NCBI GenBank assembly: GCA_964602995.1
Contig: CAZRTM010000001.1
Coordinates: forward strand, 62,001 to 126,000
Reading direction: 5' to 3'
DNA: 64,000 bases
Source of the DNA: JAAYYY01 sp964602995
Lineage (GTDB): Bacteria > Chloroflexota > Anaerolineae > Promineifilales > Promineifilaceae
Shown here: piece after piece, positions 18,395 to 27,630 of the stretch
Layout: each line of letters begins with the position of its first letter
Numbering within the stretch: the stretch's first letter is position 1
Notes under the pieces: model-generated
Told to the model about the DNA's origin: nothing
The model's input: only the letters and a program-made list of their open reading frames with translations
Database searches by the model: none
Position numbers and translations under genes: made by a program

Positions 18395-19450
18395 CTAAAC
18401 GGCGGAGAGAATCGACGAGTCCTGCCAGTAATTGAGCAGAATATCCTCGCCCTGCTGCTCAATTGCTGTCTTTTGAGGTGGTAGCGCGCCACATCCACTG
18501 GCCACAACGATCATTCTGATTTCATCTCGCAGTGTCACATCGACCGTCGCGCCAAAGATGATGTTTGCCTCCGGGTGCGCTCGCTCTTTGATGATCGCCG
18601 CTGCTTGCTTCACCTCATGAAGGCTCATCTCTGGCCCACCGGTCACGTTAAACAACACGCTGCGCGCACCGTCAATCGTGACATTCAGATAAGGCGAGTG
18701 ACTCGCTTCTTCCGCTGCCTCCCGCGCCGCATCGAGACCAAACCCGCGGCCAGTAGCGATAATCGAAGCATCTCCCCGCTCCATGATCGAGCGCACGTCG
18801 GCAAAATCGACGTTCACCAATCCTGGCGCATTTACCAGATCGCTGACGCCCTGAATGCTCTGCAGCCAGATCTCATAGGCCAGGCGATAAGTTTCATGGA
18901 AGGCCAATTCTCCGCCAGCCATCTCCAGCAAGCGGTCATTGGGCACCACAATCAGCGTATTGACGTGCTTCTTCAACCTTCCAATGCCCTGTTCGGCAAC
19001 CTGAGCGCGCCGGCGCCCTTCAAAGGCGAAGGGGCAGGTAACGATGGCGGTGGTCAGCGCGCCATCCTCCTGGGCTATAGCCGCAACTGTGGGAGCCAGC
19101 CGTGTTGCTGTGCGCCCACCCAGGCCGCCGACAATGAAGACCATGTCCGAACCGGCCAGCGCCTGCTTCAACTTGTCCATCGCTTGCTGGTCAACTGCCC
19201 CGCCCAACACGACGCCTGTCCCCGCCAGAAATGCACGCATCAGCCGTTCGCGGGGCGACGCTTCGCACGGCAGACAGATGGAGTGCAGCGCGCGAGATTG
19301 CCCCAACGCTTCTGCATCTGTATCTACTGTGATGAAGTCCACACCGCTGATGCCCCCGCTAATCATGTGATTAACGGCAGTGATACCCCCTGTACCAAGT
19401 CCCACTACCCGAATACGCGCAAGACTACGTAACCGTTGCCTTCTCAACAT
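18395..19450 (-). CDS. Divergent FtsZ-like protein with eroded GTP-binding loops
   Basis: A 351-residue member of the FtsZ/tubulin family. The fold is clear from PFAFEGRRRAQVAEQGI, the VVPNDRLLE loop, the intact T7 loop NVDFADVRSIM (N213, D215, D218) and VVASGCG near the end. However the tubulin signature loop GGGTGTG reads GGRTATR (111-117) and the T1 loop GGGGGN reads GTGGIT (19-24). The protein stops soon after the core, without the long linker and the conserved C-terminal peptide that binds FtsA/ZipA. It is therefore probably a paralogue, not the division FtsZ. The start has GGAGAGG nine bases upstream. The M23 endopeptidase gene follows in the same direction. Confidence 0.85.
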   Translation of the reverse strand: MLRRQRLRSLARIRVVGLGTGGITAVNHMISGGISGVDFITVDTDAEALGQSRALHSICLPCEASPRERLMRAFLAGTGVVLGGAVDQQAMDKLKQALAGSDMVFIVGGLGGRTATRLAPTVAAIAQEDGALTTAIVTCPFAFEGRRRAQVAEQGIGRLKKHVNTLIVVPNDRLLEMAGGELAFHETYRLAYEIWLQSIQGVSDLVNAPGLVNVDFADVRSIMERGDASIIATGRGFGLDAAREAAEEASHSPYLNVTIDGARSVLFNVTGGPEMSLHEVKQAAAIIKERAHPEANIIFGATVDVTLRDEIRMIVVASGCGALPPQKTAIEQQGEDILLNYWQDSSILSAV

Positions 19451-19716
19451 TTGTTTGCCCCTCTCCTTGTATGTCTCGTGTATGTGCTCACGATATTTAC
19501 GTCATTCAGTTAATGACCTGAACGAAGGAACAGTGGCACGGGCTGGTAAACGCCCCGGAAATAGCGCTAACTACCAGACCGACGAGAACCTACCGACGCC
19601 ACTTCCCCGCACTAAGCCCTTCCTACCTAAGGGTAAAGAACCCCAGCAAACCCACTGGCACGATCTAGATAGAATCTTACGTTTTTGGCACTACCGACTG
19701 CTCGTTGTCGTGACAC

Positions 19717-19743
19717 ACTATAACAAAATAGATCCGGTGTCAA
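19717..19743 (-). promoter_or_regulatory. Promoter of the FtsZ-like gene
   Basis: On the minus strand TTGACA (19743-19738, consensus) and TATAGT (19722-19717) are spaced by 15 nt. Predicted transcription would begin near 19710, leaving a leader of about 260 nt. The rest of 19451-20022 shows no gene on either strand. Confidence 0.5.
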
Positions 19744-19775
19744 GCATTTGCACTCCTTTTCGCCCATCTGATTCC

Positions 19776-19804
19776 TTGACAACGCCATTATTTTGCCGTA
19801 AATT
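19776..19804 (+). promoter_or_regulatory. Promoter of the giant TPR gene
   Basis: TTGACA (19776-19781) and TAAATT (19799-19804) are spaced by 17 nt. It gives a 5' leader of about 210 nt ahead of ATG 20023. It is divergent from the FtsZ-like promoter, the two -35 boxes being about 32 bp apart. Confidence 0.55.
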
Positions 19805-20022
19805 TGACGTGAAAGAGACGTGAAATTTTCTTTATAGTATCAGAAGTTGTTTCTCTCGCCAAGGTTGCTCTTGATTTTCCGCTAAAGTTCAATAGCCGTA
19901 CTCGAGCAATCGTCTGATTATTCCAATCAAATCGACCAGAAGCGCCGCTGCCTCGTTCACCTTCACGACTCATACCGAACGGCCGGCAACAGCAGCAAAA
20001 GCTCCAGGAATAGGGGTGCACT

Positions 20023-23000
20023 ATGCTTACCAATTACCCGCCGCAGGATTACCTCACTGTAGACAACAAGATCTTTGTTGGACGTGTCGAAGAGCAGAAA
20101 CAGTTCCGCGCCGCGCTGGCCGAGGTCATGGAGCCTCCATCGAGGGAAGTGCTGCCCTATGTCTGTCTGCTCGACGGCGATGGTGGGATGGGTAAAACGA
20201 CCCTCGTCAAACGTTTCTGTGACATTGCGCAGAATGAGGAGCCTTTTGCCGGGCAGTTCCAGCTTCTCTGGATCGACTGGGAGGACGAGCGCAAAAAGTT
20301 CCCCAGCCTGCAGGTTGGTCGCAACCAGATTAACGAAGAAACGGTTTTCACCATCTTGCACGCCGCGGCCATTCGTGAGAGATGGGGCCGGCAATTTGCC
20401 GCCTATCGCAGTGCGCTGCGCGAACAGCAAGAAAGCGCCCAGCAGGTGGCAGAGCTGCTGGAAGGAGAAGAAGGGCTGACCGGTTTCGGCATTCTGCGAG
20501 CCATCGGCATGGACGCGCTCGCCAGCATTTTGCGCCCGCCCCTGCCCCTCGTGGGCAATACCAGCCAGGGCCTGGTCGAGGCCTTTTTTGAGGCAGGCAT
20601 CCAGGTTGGTTTGGAGCAGGCCATCAAGTTGCGCGGCAACATCGAGGCCCTGTTGAAAGAGCGGCTTTCCCCGACCCACTTCGAACATTTCCTCAATCCA
20701 CACGAGCAGCTGGCGCTGAGCATCGCCCGCGGTCTCAATCGAGTGGCGCGTCGCAAACGGCTCATCATTGTTCTCGATTCCTACGAGGTTGTGAATCGCG
20801 TGGATATGTGGATGCGGGTCATCATTCGCAATGCGGGGCCCAACCTGATGTGGATCATCTGTGATCGCAACAACCTGTTGAGCAGTCGCCAGTTTGGCAA
20901 CGAGTACTTCAAAGGTTATGCCGATGAATTCCCACGCCGCCTGCTGGCGCACACCATGCGCCCTCTAGCCTTGGACAACATCCGCACATACTTTGAATAT
21001 TGTGCGCCAGCACGACCACTGGATCCGGAGACGACAGAGGCCATCAGCCGTGCGACGCGTGGCATCCCATTGGCCATGCAAGAGGCTGCCGAAATCTGGA
21101 AAGCCGGCGCGTCGCTAGAGCAAATCACAGGAGATATCACCGTCGCCACACCCGGCAGCCAGATCGTGCAGAAGATGACTGATCGCTATCTGCAGCACGT
21201 CGTCGTTGAAGAGGACCGCCAGGCGCTCTATGCGTTGGCGCTGGCGCGGGGGGACGTAGAAATCCTGCGCGCCATGTTGCATCCCGGGAACGACGAGCCG
21301 TTCGACCTGGAAGAGCTGTTGCGGCGGCTGGAGCGCGATTATGCCTCGGTTCACGCTGCCCGCGCCGAGCTGCACGACGATCCTGCCCTCTTCCTCCACG
21401 AGTACCTGAAGACCAATGTGCAACGCAGCAGTCTTCGCCTCAAGAAGCTGAACCAGAAGGCGATGGAGGTGCTTCGGGCGCGCATGACGCTGCTGGAAGA
21501 GGAGCTGCCACGAATCGAAGACCGTTGCCGCGATGATAATTGGGTGAAGAGTGCGCTGGATCTGACTCACTACCTGTTCTGGGTTGATGAAAACGAGGCC
21601 TGGCATTGGTTGATGCTGCGCTTTATCGAGGGCATGGCTTACAACAGCGACCTGCAAAACGGACTACTGCAAATTGCGCAAAGCTGGAGAGGAAACCTCA
21701 GTGAAAGTGGCGAGCGGATGATTAAGATACTCAGCTCTGCCCCTGGCGATGAAGCAGTCTTGCTCAACGTGTTGAATCAACTCTCCGAGCGGGGCTGGCT
21801 GGAAGGGCCGGGCGAAGAAGAGCGCCGCGCCATCCTGCGCCTGCGCTCGGCAGCCCAGTTGTTCCGCCACGGCAAGACGCAGGCTGCATTGGAGTTATGC
21901 CAGCAGGTCGAAAGCTCTCTCACCGAAGAGCAACAAACCCTGCGACAGCAGCTCTCGTACGCTTATGAAATGATCGCCCACCACCTGATCTGGCCCACCG
22001 GTGACGATGATGAGCAAAGCCAGTTCAGGTATGATGAACCGGCCGAACTGATTTTGCGCAAGGTAGTGGACTGGTTCCCAGACCGGCAACGCGCCTGGTT
22101 CCTGCTGGGGATGATGTTGGCCAGCGCCGGGCGCCGGGGAGAGGCCATCGAGACGCTGCAATTGACTGTGGACAATGATCCTACCTTTGTGGCAGCGTAC
22201 AACCGGCTGGGCGAGCTTCACCTGGAAGAGGAAAATTATGAAGCAGCCCGCTCCGCCTTCCAGGGCGCCCTGCAGGCGGATGCTGAAAACGCCGCAGCGC
22301 ATGCCGGCATGGGCCACGTGCACCACGGCGCCGGCGTCATCGACGAAGCAATCACCTCCTTTGAGAGAGCACTGAAACTAGATAAACAGTGCGGTTCGGC
22401 CTATCTGGGCCTGGGCCAGGTCTGTCTGGAACTGGGTCGCTACGAGGAAGCGAAAAGCGCCCTGCGCCAGGCAGTGCGCCTGAAATACGGCCTGGAGGAA
22501 GCGTATCGCGCTCTGGGGTTGGCCAGTTGGCGGCTGGGTGAGAGCAACAAGGCGCTGGTTGCCTATAAACTGGCGATTCGTGAAAACCCCCTGGATGCAG
22601 AAGCCTTTTGCGGGCTGGGCGACGTCTATTTCCGCGGGCTGGGCCAGGAAACAGTCGCGATTCCCGCCTACCGGCGGGCCATCGCTCTCGCGCCCTCGCT
22701 CGCCGGGGCGCGCATTGGCCTTGGCGACATTCACCGCGCTTCAGGGCAACTGGAAGAAGCCCTGCAGGAGTACGAAGAAGCGATCCGTCTGGCGCCTGAT
22801 AAAGCTGCCGCTTACAACGGCCTGTCCCACGTCTACCGCGCCCTGGGCAGATATGCCGAGGCTCTAGAGGCGCACCAGAAAGCGATAGAACGGGATCCCG
22901 ACTACGCTGTTTCTCAGGACAATCTGGGTGACGTATACCATGCCCTGAACCGCCATGCGGAAGCGGTGCAGGCCTATCGCCAGGCGCTACGAGAAGGCAA

Positions 23001-26000
23001 AGGGGGAACAGAAACGTATATTGGGCTGGGAGATAGCCTCTATGCTCTGGGAGAGTTGGACGAAGCCCGCGCCGCCTATGAGCGCGCCCTGGCCCGTGAG
23101 CCACAATCAGCCAGAGCAACGCGCGGTCTGGGCAATGTGCATCTGGCAGGCGGCGAACCACAACAGGCGCTCCCCCTTTATCGCCGGGCGCTGGTGCTGG
23201 ATCCCATCGACCACTACTCCTACCTCAGGATGGGCGATGCCTATATGATGTTGGATGACCCCCGCCAGGCATTGGAGGCATACCGCAAAGCTGCGAACCT
23301 ATTGCCTCAGCAAGTCGACGGCTATGTTGGCGCCGGGGAGGCGCTGCGTAGCCTGGGCCAGCTCTCGAAGGCCAGAGAGGCGCTGGAAAAGGCCATTGCC
23401 CTGGACGGTGATCACGCCGCCGCTCACACCGCCCTTGGCGCCGTGTTGTCTGCAGAAAACAAGCTGCCAGAGGCAGTAGCTGCCTACCAGCGCGCTCTGC
23501 AGATAGACTCCAGGCAGGCTGAAGCGCACAAGGGATTGGCCGCCATTCATTATCGCCAGCAGCAGTTAGAGGATGCCTATGCCGCCTACCTCCAGGCCAC
23601 GCGCGTCGATCCGTCGGATCCCGTGGCGCGACGTTGGCTGGGCCAGGTTCAGTATGACCTGGGACGCTATGAAGAGGCGTTGCAAACGCTACACGCCGCG
23701 CGAGAGCTGAACGAGGATGATCCGGAGTTAGAATTGGCGCTGGCCCATACGCACAAAGCGCTGGGTGAGCCAGAGCAAGCAGCAGCATATTTCCGCAGAG
23801 CGAGCGCGCGACGGCCGGAGTGGCCCGCCCCGTACGCCGGGCTGGGCGCTGTGCAGGCTGAGCTGGGCCGGCCTGAGCAGGCGATTGCTGCCTTTGAGAC
23901 CGTCCTCCAGTTGGACCCCAACTGGCCTATCCCTTACCTGCAACTGGCACAGCAATACCAACTCACGGGTCACTATAACGAGGCTCTCGCTGCCTTCCAC
24001 GAGGCCAGGAAGCAAGAGGGAGAGCGGCTACCAGTTCTGCTCGGCATCGCAGAGACCTATGCCGCTATGGGTGATTACCAGAAGGCGGAAGACAGCTACT
24101 GGAACGCCGCCGACCGTTATCTGCACGAAATAGAACCGTATATTGGGCTGGGAACGTTGTTTACCATCAGCGGCAAGTTCGACCGGGCCATGCAGGCTTA
24201 CCAGACGGCCCTGGATATTGCGCCGGGCAATGCCACCGTGCAGAACGCTCTCGGCAGAAGTTACTACGTTCAGAAGCGTTATGAAGAAGCATTGGCGGCC
24301 TATGAGGCAGCTTTACAGGCCGATCCTGAGCTGGCAAGCGCATACCAGGGCCTGGCCGCCGTCTATCACGCCCTGGACGAGCATGAAAAGGCGTTGGACG
24401 CTTACCAGAAAGCGACAGCGCTCAACGCCGATCTGGTTCCCGACAGCGTGCTCGGCGCCATCTACAGCGCTCTGCAACAATCACAACAAGCCATCGAAGC
24501 ATACGAAGCAGCATTAGTTGCTAATCCGCGCGACGTGCTGGCCCTGACCGGCCTTGGCAATGAGCATCGCCTGCTGGGCCAGCAACATGAGGCAATTACC
24601 GCGTATAAAGCGGCAATAGATGTCGATCCGAATCTGGCCGCAGCCTACCTGGGATTGGGAATTGTCTATAGTCAATCCGCCAACCATGCACTGGCCCTTG
24701 ATGCCTACCAGCAAGCCTTGCTTATTGAGCCTGATAATCTACAGGCCCAGAAAGGGGTGGCCACAACATTCATGGCCCAGGGTCGCTACCCGGAGGCAGT
24801 ACGCGCCTTCCAACGTGTTCTGACACACGCCCCACGCGACGGTGAAAGTTTCTGCAGCCTGGGCCAGGCCTTCCTGGCTATGGGCCAGTTCGAAAATGCA
24901 AAGGCCGCTTACCGTCGCGCAGCCGATCTGGATGGCAATAATGCCGCCGCCTATCGTGGGCTTGGCGCGGCAGCCAGGGAGCTGCAGAGACCTGAAGCGG
25001 CGCTGAGGGCGCTGCAGCAGGCCGTGGAGCTTGACCCGCAAAACGCAGAAGGTAAGCAACAGTTGGCCCAGCTCTATGCCAGCCTGGAACGGCACGAAGA
25101 TGCCATCGCCACTTATCACGAAGCACTGGCGCTGGCGCCAGATGATGCCTGCGCCTACCTGCGCCTGGGTTACAGCTATCTGGCGTTGGAGAAGCAAGAA
25201 GAGGCTTTCAGAGTGTATCGCAGAGCCTTGAGCATTGCGCCAGAAGAAGCTGCCGTCCACTGTTTTGGCGGAGCCATCTTCCGCGAGTATGGCGCCTATG
25301 AAGAGGCTATTCCCGCTTTCCGGCGAGCAATCGATCTGGACCCCAATTTGGAGGAGGCCTACGCCGGTCTGGGCGCTGTACAGCTGGCTATCGGCAACTA
25401 TGACGAAGCCATCGCTGCCTATCGCCAGTTGCTGGAACTATGCCGCAGCCACGTGGCAGCCTTTGCCGGGTTGGGCGAAGCTTATCTGGCAACGGGGCGT
25501 CATGCGATGGCTGTCCAGACCTATGAAAAGGCGGTCGCTCTGGCGCCCAGCGTCCCCGGCTATCATGCCGGGCTGGGCTTCGCCTACCTCAAGCTGGAAA
25601 TGATTGACCGCGCGATGACCGCTTTCCAGAAAGCGCTCAGCTTTGATTCCCAACTGGCGGCCGCCTACGAGGGCATGGCTCATGTGTTGCGGCGGCATGA
25701 AGACGCCGTCAGCTCGCTAGAGGCTTACCAGTTCGCTGCTGAACTTTCTGAACCGAAGGCTTCCATCTACGAAGGTTTGGGCGCCATGTATCTGGCAACA
25801 GGACAGTATGAAGAGGCGGCCGCTGCTTACGAGCAAACCGTCGCCATGTCGCCGGAGATGGCCGCAGCCCATAGCGGCCTTGGCGCAGCCTACAAGGCGC
25901 TCAAACAGCCGCGGCGCGCCATCGAAGCCTACCGCCTGGCCCTACAGCTGGGCGCGAAAGACGAAACAGCAATTCACGAAGCGCTGGGCGATTTGTATTT

Positions 26001-27630
26001 CACGCTGCGCCAGTACGACACTGCCCTTGAAGCATATCAGCAGGCGCTGAACATTGACCCCCGGCGGCCCGGCAGCCACAGCGGGCAGGGCAATATTTAT
26101 CTACGCCTGGGGAAGCTGGACGAAGCGATGGCAGCCTACCAGCAGGCTATTCGTCTCAATCCTGCCCATGCGCCCGCCCACGAGGGGTTGGGCAACGTGC
26201 AGTTGCAGTTGGGGCGTTTCTACGATGCTCTGGTCAATTACGGACACGCCATGAAGTTGCAGCCGGAATATCCAGGCGCGTACTGTGGAGTCGCACGCGT
26301 TTACTTCGGCCAGGGTAACTACACGGAAGCGATCGTAGCTTGCGAGCGGGCCATCGAACGCGATCCCGACAATATCGACGCCCATCTGAGCCTGGGCGCC
26401 ATCTACCAGCGTATTGGCCACCCTGACGCCGCCGAAGAGGCTTACGAGACTATTCTACAAACCTACCCCGAAAACACGGACGCCTGCACCGGTTTGGGAC
26501 AGGTCTACCTGCAATTGGGCGACGTGGAGCGGGCGAGGCAGCGTTTTATGAAGGCGCTGGCTCTAGATCCCGAGAACGCTGCCGCTCACACCGGCATCGG
26601 CGATGTCCAGAGATATTACAGCCGTTACGACCAGGCCGAGGCCGCTTATAAGAAAGCACTCAAGCTGGATAACAGGCGGACAGAAACGTATACAGGGCTG
26701 GGAAATCTCTATCTGGCCCTGGGCCGTGCCGACGAGGGCCTGGCAGCTTTCAAACAAGCGATTGAGCTTGACCGCCGCAACGCTCGAGCGCGCTGCGGTC
26801 TGGGTGATATGTACCTGCGCCTGGGACGCATCGACGAGGCGCTGGCCAACTACGAGCGCGCCATCAGAATCAACAGCCGCCTGGCAGCGCCCCACCTGGG
26901 ACTGGGCGCCATTTATCGCGCTCTGAACCGCCCCTACGACGCGCTAAAGGCTTACCGCAAGGCCACCAAACTAGATCCCAAATCAGTAGATGCCTACATA
27001 GGCCTCGGCGAATTGCTGATGGAATGGGGCACTGCCCAGGAGGCATTTGATGCCTTTAAGGAAGCGCTGGAGCTTAATCCAGATGCCGTTCAGGCCCACA
27101 TTGGCCTGGGAGATCTCTACCGCGAGCAGGGCGATCTGGACGAAGCTGTGCTCCATTACCAGCAGGCCCTGGCCCTTGATCCCCAGAATGGTCACGTCTA
27201 CGCCAACCTGGGAGACGCTTACAAGAGCATGGGCCACGACGAAGAGGCCCTGGCAGCCTATGAGAAGGCGGTCAGGTACCAGCCCAACGACGCCCTCTCA
27301 CACGGGTCGCTGGCCGCCCTCTACCGCAAGTTGGGCCGCCACGATGCCTTTGAACGTGAAATCAACCGCGCGCGCGAACTCAGCGCCGGGGAAAACGAAT
27401 ATAATCGGGCCTGCCTGGAGGCCATAGCGGGCGAAGTAGAGAGTGCGGTCGCCCTACTGAAGACAGCGCTGGAGAGGCGCCTGGTTGACCTGGAGTGGGT
27501 GCGGCAGGATCCCGACCTTGACTTCATCCGCGAGCACCCGCACTTTAAGGAGCTGGTGCAGGGAATTCGCAGTGACAGGCCGCTTGCGGATGAGCCGTCG
27601 GAGGACGTTGTGCCGTCTGATATTTATTGA
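20023..27630 (+). CDS. Giant STAND-type ATPase with about 52 TPR units
   Basis: A 2535-residue protein. The N-terminus is an AAA/STAND-type NTPase without an effector domain in front: FVGRVEEQKQF opens it, Walker A is GDGGMGKTTL (K58), Walker B is LIIVLD (D252), and WIICDRNNL (about 287) follows as sensor region. Residues 330-687 are mainly helical and should include the regulatory arm. Residues 688-2456 are nearly uninterrupted 34-residue TPRs with the pattern A-x-x-GLG-x-x-Y...EAL-x-AY-x-x-AL-x-x-DP. A 79-residue tail ends the chain. Seven to eight TPRs make one superhelical turn, so about seven turns are expected. No transmembrane segment or signal peptide is visible. It would act as a cytoplasmic ATP-driven scaffold or switch; the ligand is unknown. 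Confidence 0.9.
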   Translation: MLTNYPPQDYLTVDNKIFVGRVEEQKQFRAALAEVMEPPSREVLPYVCLLDGDGGMGKTTLVKRFCDIAQNEEPFAGQFQLLWIDWEDERKKFPSLQVGRNQINEETVFTILHAAAIRERWGRQFAAYRSALREQQESAQQVAELLEGEEGLTGFGILRAIGMDALASILRPPLPLVGNTSQGLVEAFFEAGIQVGLEQAIKLRGNIEALLKERLSPTHFEHFLNPHEQLALSIARGLNRVARRKRLIIVLDSYEVVNRVDMWMRVIIRNAGPNLMWIICDRNNLLSSRQFGNEYFKGYADEFPRRLLAHTMRPLALDNIRTYFEYCAPARPLDPETTEAISRATRGIPLAMQEAAEIWKAGASLEQITGDITVATPGSQIVQKMTDRYLQHVVVEEDRQALYALALARGDVEILRAMLHPGNDEPFDLEELLRRLERDYASVHAARAELHDDPALFLHEYLKTNVQRSSLRLKKLNQKAMEVLRARMTLLEEELPRIEDRCRDDNWVKSALDLTHYLFWVDENEAWHWLMLRFIEGMAYNSDLQNGLLQIAQSWRGNLSESGERMIKILSSAPGDEAVLLNVLNQLSERGWLEGPGEEERRAILRLRSAAQLFRHGKTQAALELCQQVESSLTEEQQTLRQQLSYAYEMIAHHLIWPTGDDDEQSQFRYDEPAELILRKVVDWFPDRQRAWFLLGMMLASAGRRGEAIETLQLTVDNDPTFVAAYNRLGELHLEEENYEAARSAFQGALQADAENAAAHAGMGHVHHGAGVIDEAITSFERALKLDKQCGSAYLGLGQVCLELGRYEEAKSALRQAVRLKYGLEEAYRALGLASWRLGESNKALVAYKLAIRENPLDAEAFCGLGDVYFRGLGQETVAIPAYRRAIALAPSLAGARIGLGDIHRASGQLEEALQEYEEAIRLAPDKAAAYNGLSHVYRALGRYAEALEAHQKAIERDPDYAVSQDNLGDVYHALNRHAEAVQAYRQALREGKGGTETYIGLGDSLYALGELDEARAAYERALAREPQSARATRGLGNVHLAGGEPQQALPLYRRALVLDPIDHYSYLRMGDAYMMLDDPRQALEAYRKAANLLPQQVDGYVGAGEALRSLGQLSKAREALEKAIALDGDHAAAHTALGAVLSAENKLPEAVAAYQRALQIDSRQAEAHKGLAAIHYRQQQLEDAYAAYLQATRVDPSDPVARRWLGQVQYDLGRYEEALQTLHAARELNEDDPELELALAHTHKALGEPEQAAAYFRRASARRPEWPAPYAGLGAVQAELGRPEQAIAAFETVLQLDPNWPIPYLQLAQQYQLTGHYNEALAAFHEARKQEGERLPVLLGIAETYAAMGDYQKAEDSYWNAADRYLHEIEPYIGLGTLFTISGKFDRAMQAYQTALDIAPGNATVQNALGRSYYVQKRYEEALAAYEAALQADPELASAYQGLAAVYHALDEHEKALDAYQKATALNADLVPDSVLGAIYSALQQSQQAIEAYEAALVANPRDVLALTGLGNEHRLLGQQHEAITAYKAAIDVDPNLAAAYLGLGIVYSQSANHALALDAYQQALLIEPDNLQAQKGVATTFMAQGRYPEAVRAFQRVLTHAPRDGESFCSLGQAFLAMGQFENAKAAYRRAADLDGNNAAAYRGLGAAARELQRPEAALRALQQAVELDPQNAEGKQQLAQLYASLERHEDAIATYHEALALAPDDACAYLRLGYSYLALEKQEEAFRVYRRALSIAPEEAAVHCFGGAIFREYGAYEEAIPAFRRAIDLDPNLEEAYAGLGAVQLAIGNYDEAIAAYRQLLELCRSHVAAFAGLGEAYLATGRHAMAVQTYEKAVALAPSVPGYHAGLGFAYLKLEMIDRAMTAFQKALSFDSQLAAAYEGMAHVLRRHEDAVSSLEAYQFAAELSEPKASIYEGLGAMYLATGQYEEAAAAYEQTVAMSPEMAAAHSGLGAAYKALKQPRRAIEAYRLALQLGAKDETAIHEALGDLYFTLRQYDTALEAYQQALNIDPRRPGSHSGQGNIYLRLGKLDEAMAAYQQAIRLNPAHAPAHEGLGNVQLQLGRFYDALVNYGHAMKLQPEYPGAYCGVARVYFGQGNYTEAIVACERAIERDPDNIDAHLSLGAIYQRIGHPDAAEEAYETILQTYPENTDACTGLGQVYLQLGDVERARQRFMKALALDPENAAAHTGIGDVQRYYSRYDQAEAAYKKALKLDNRRTETYTGLGNLYLALGRADEGLAAFKQAIELDRRNARARCGLGDMYLRLGRIDEALANYERAIRINSRLAAPHLGLGAIYRALNRPYDALKAYRKATKLDPKSVDAYIGLGELLMEWGTAQEAFDAFKEALELNPDAVQAHIGLGDLYREQGDLDEAVLHYQQALALDPQNGHVYANLGDAYKSMGHDEEALAAYEKAVRYQPNDALSHGSLAALYRKLGRHDAFEREINRARELSAGENEYNRACLEAIAGEVESAVALLKTALERRLVDLEWVRQDPDLDFIREHPHFKELVQGIRSDRPLADEPSEDVVPSDIY
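22084..27390 (+). repeat. Coding tandem array of about 52 TPR units
   Basis: Counting by eye gives 52 units; all are 34 residues except two of 35 (units 6 and 39) and one of 33 (unit 24). Unit sequences have diverged, so the array is not a recent DNA-level amplification. Confidence 0.88.

Noticed and set aside
19963..20952. A 329-codon minus-strand frame across the start of the giant gene
   Set aside because: It is antisense to the Walker A/B region of the STAND ATPase and has no recognisable domain.
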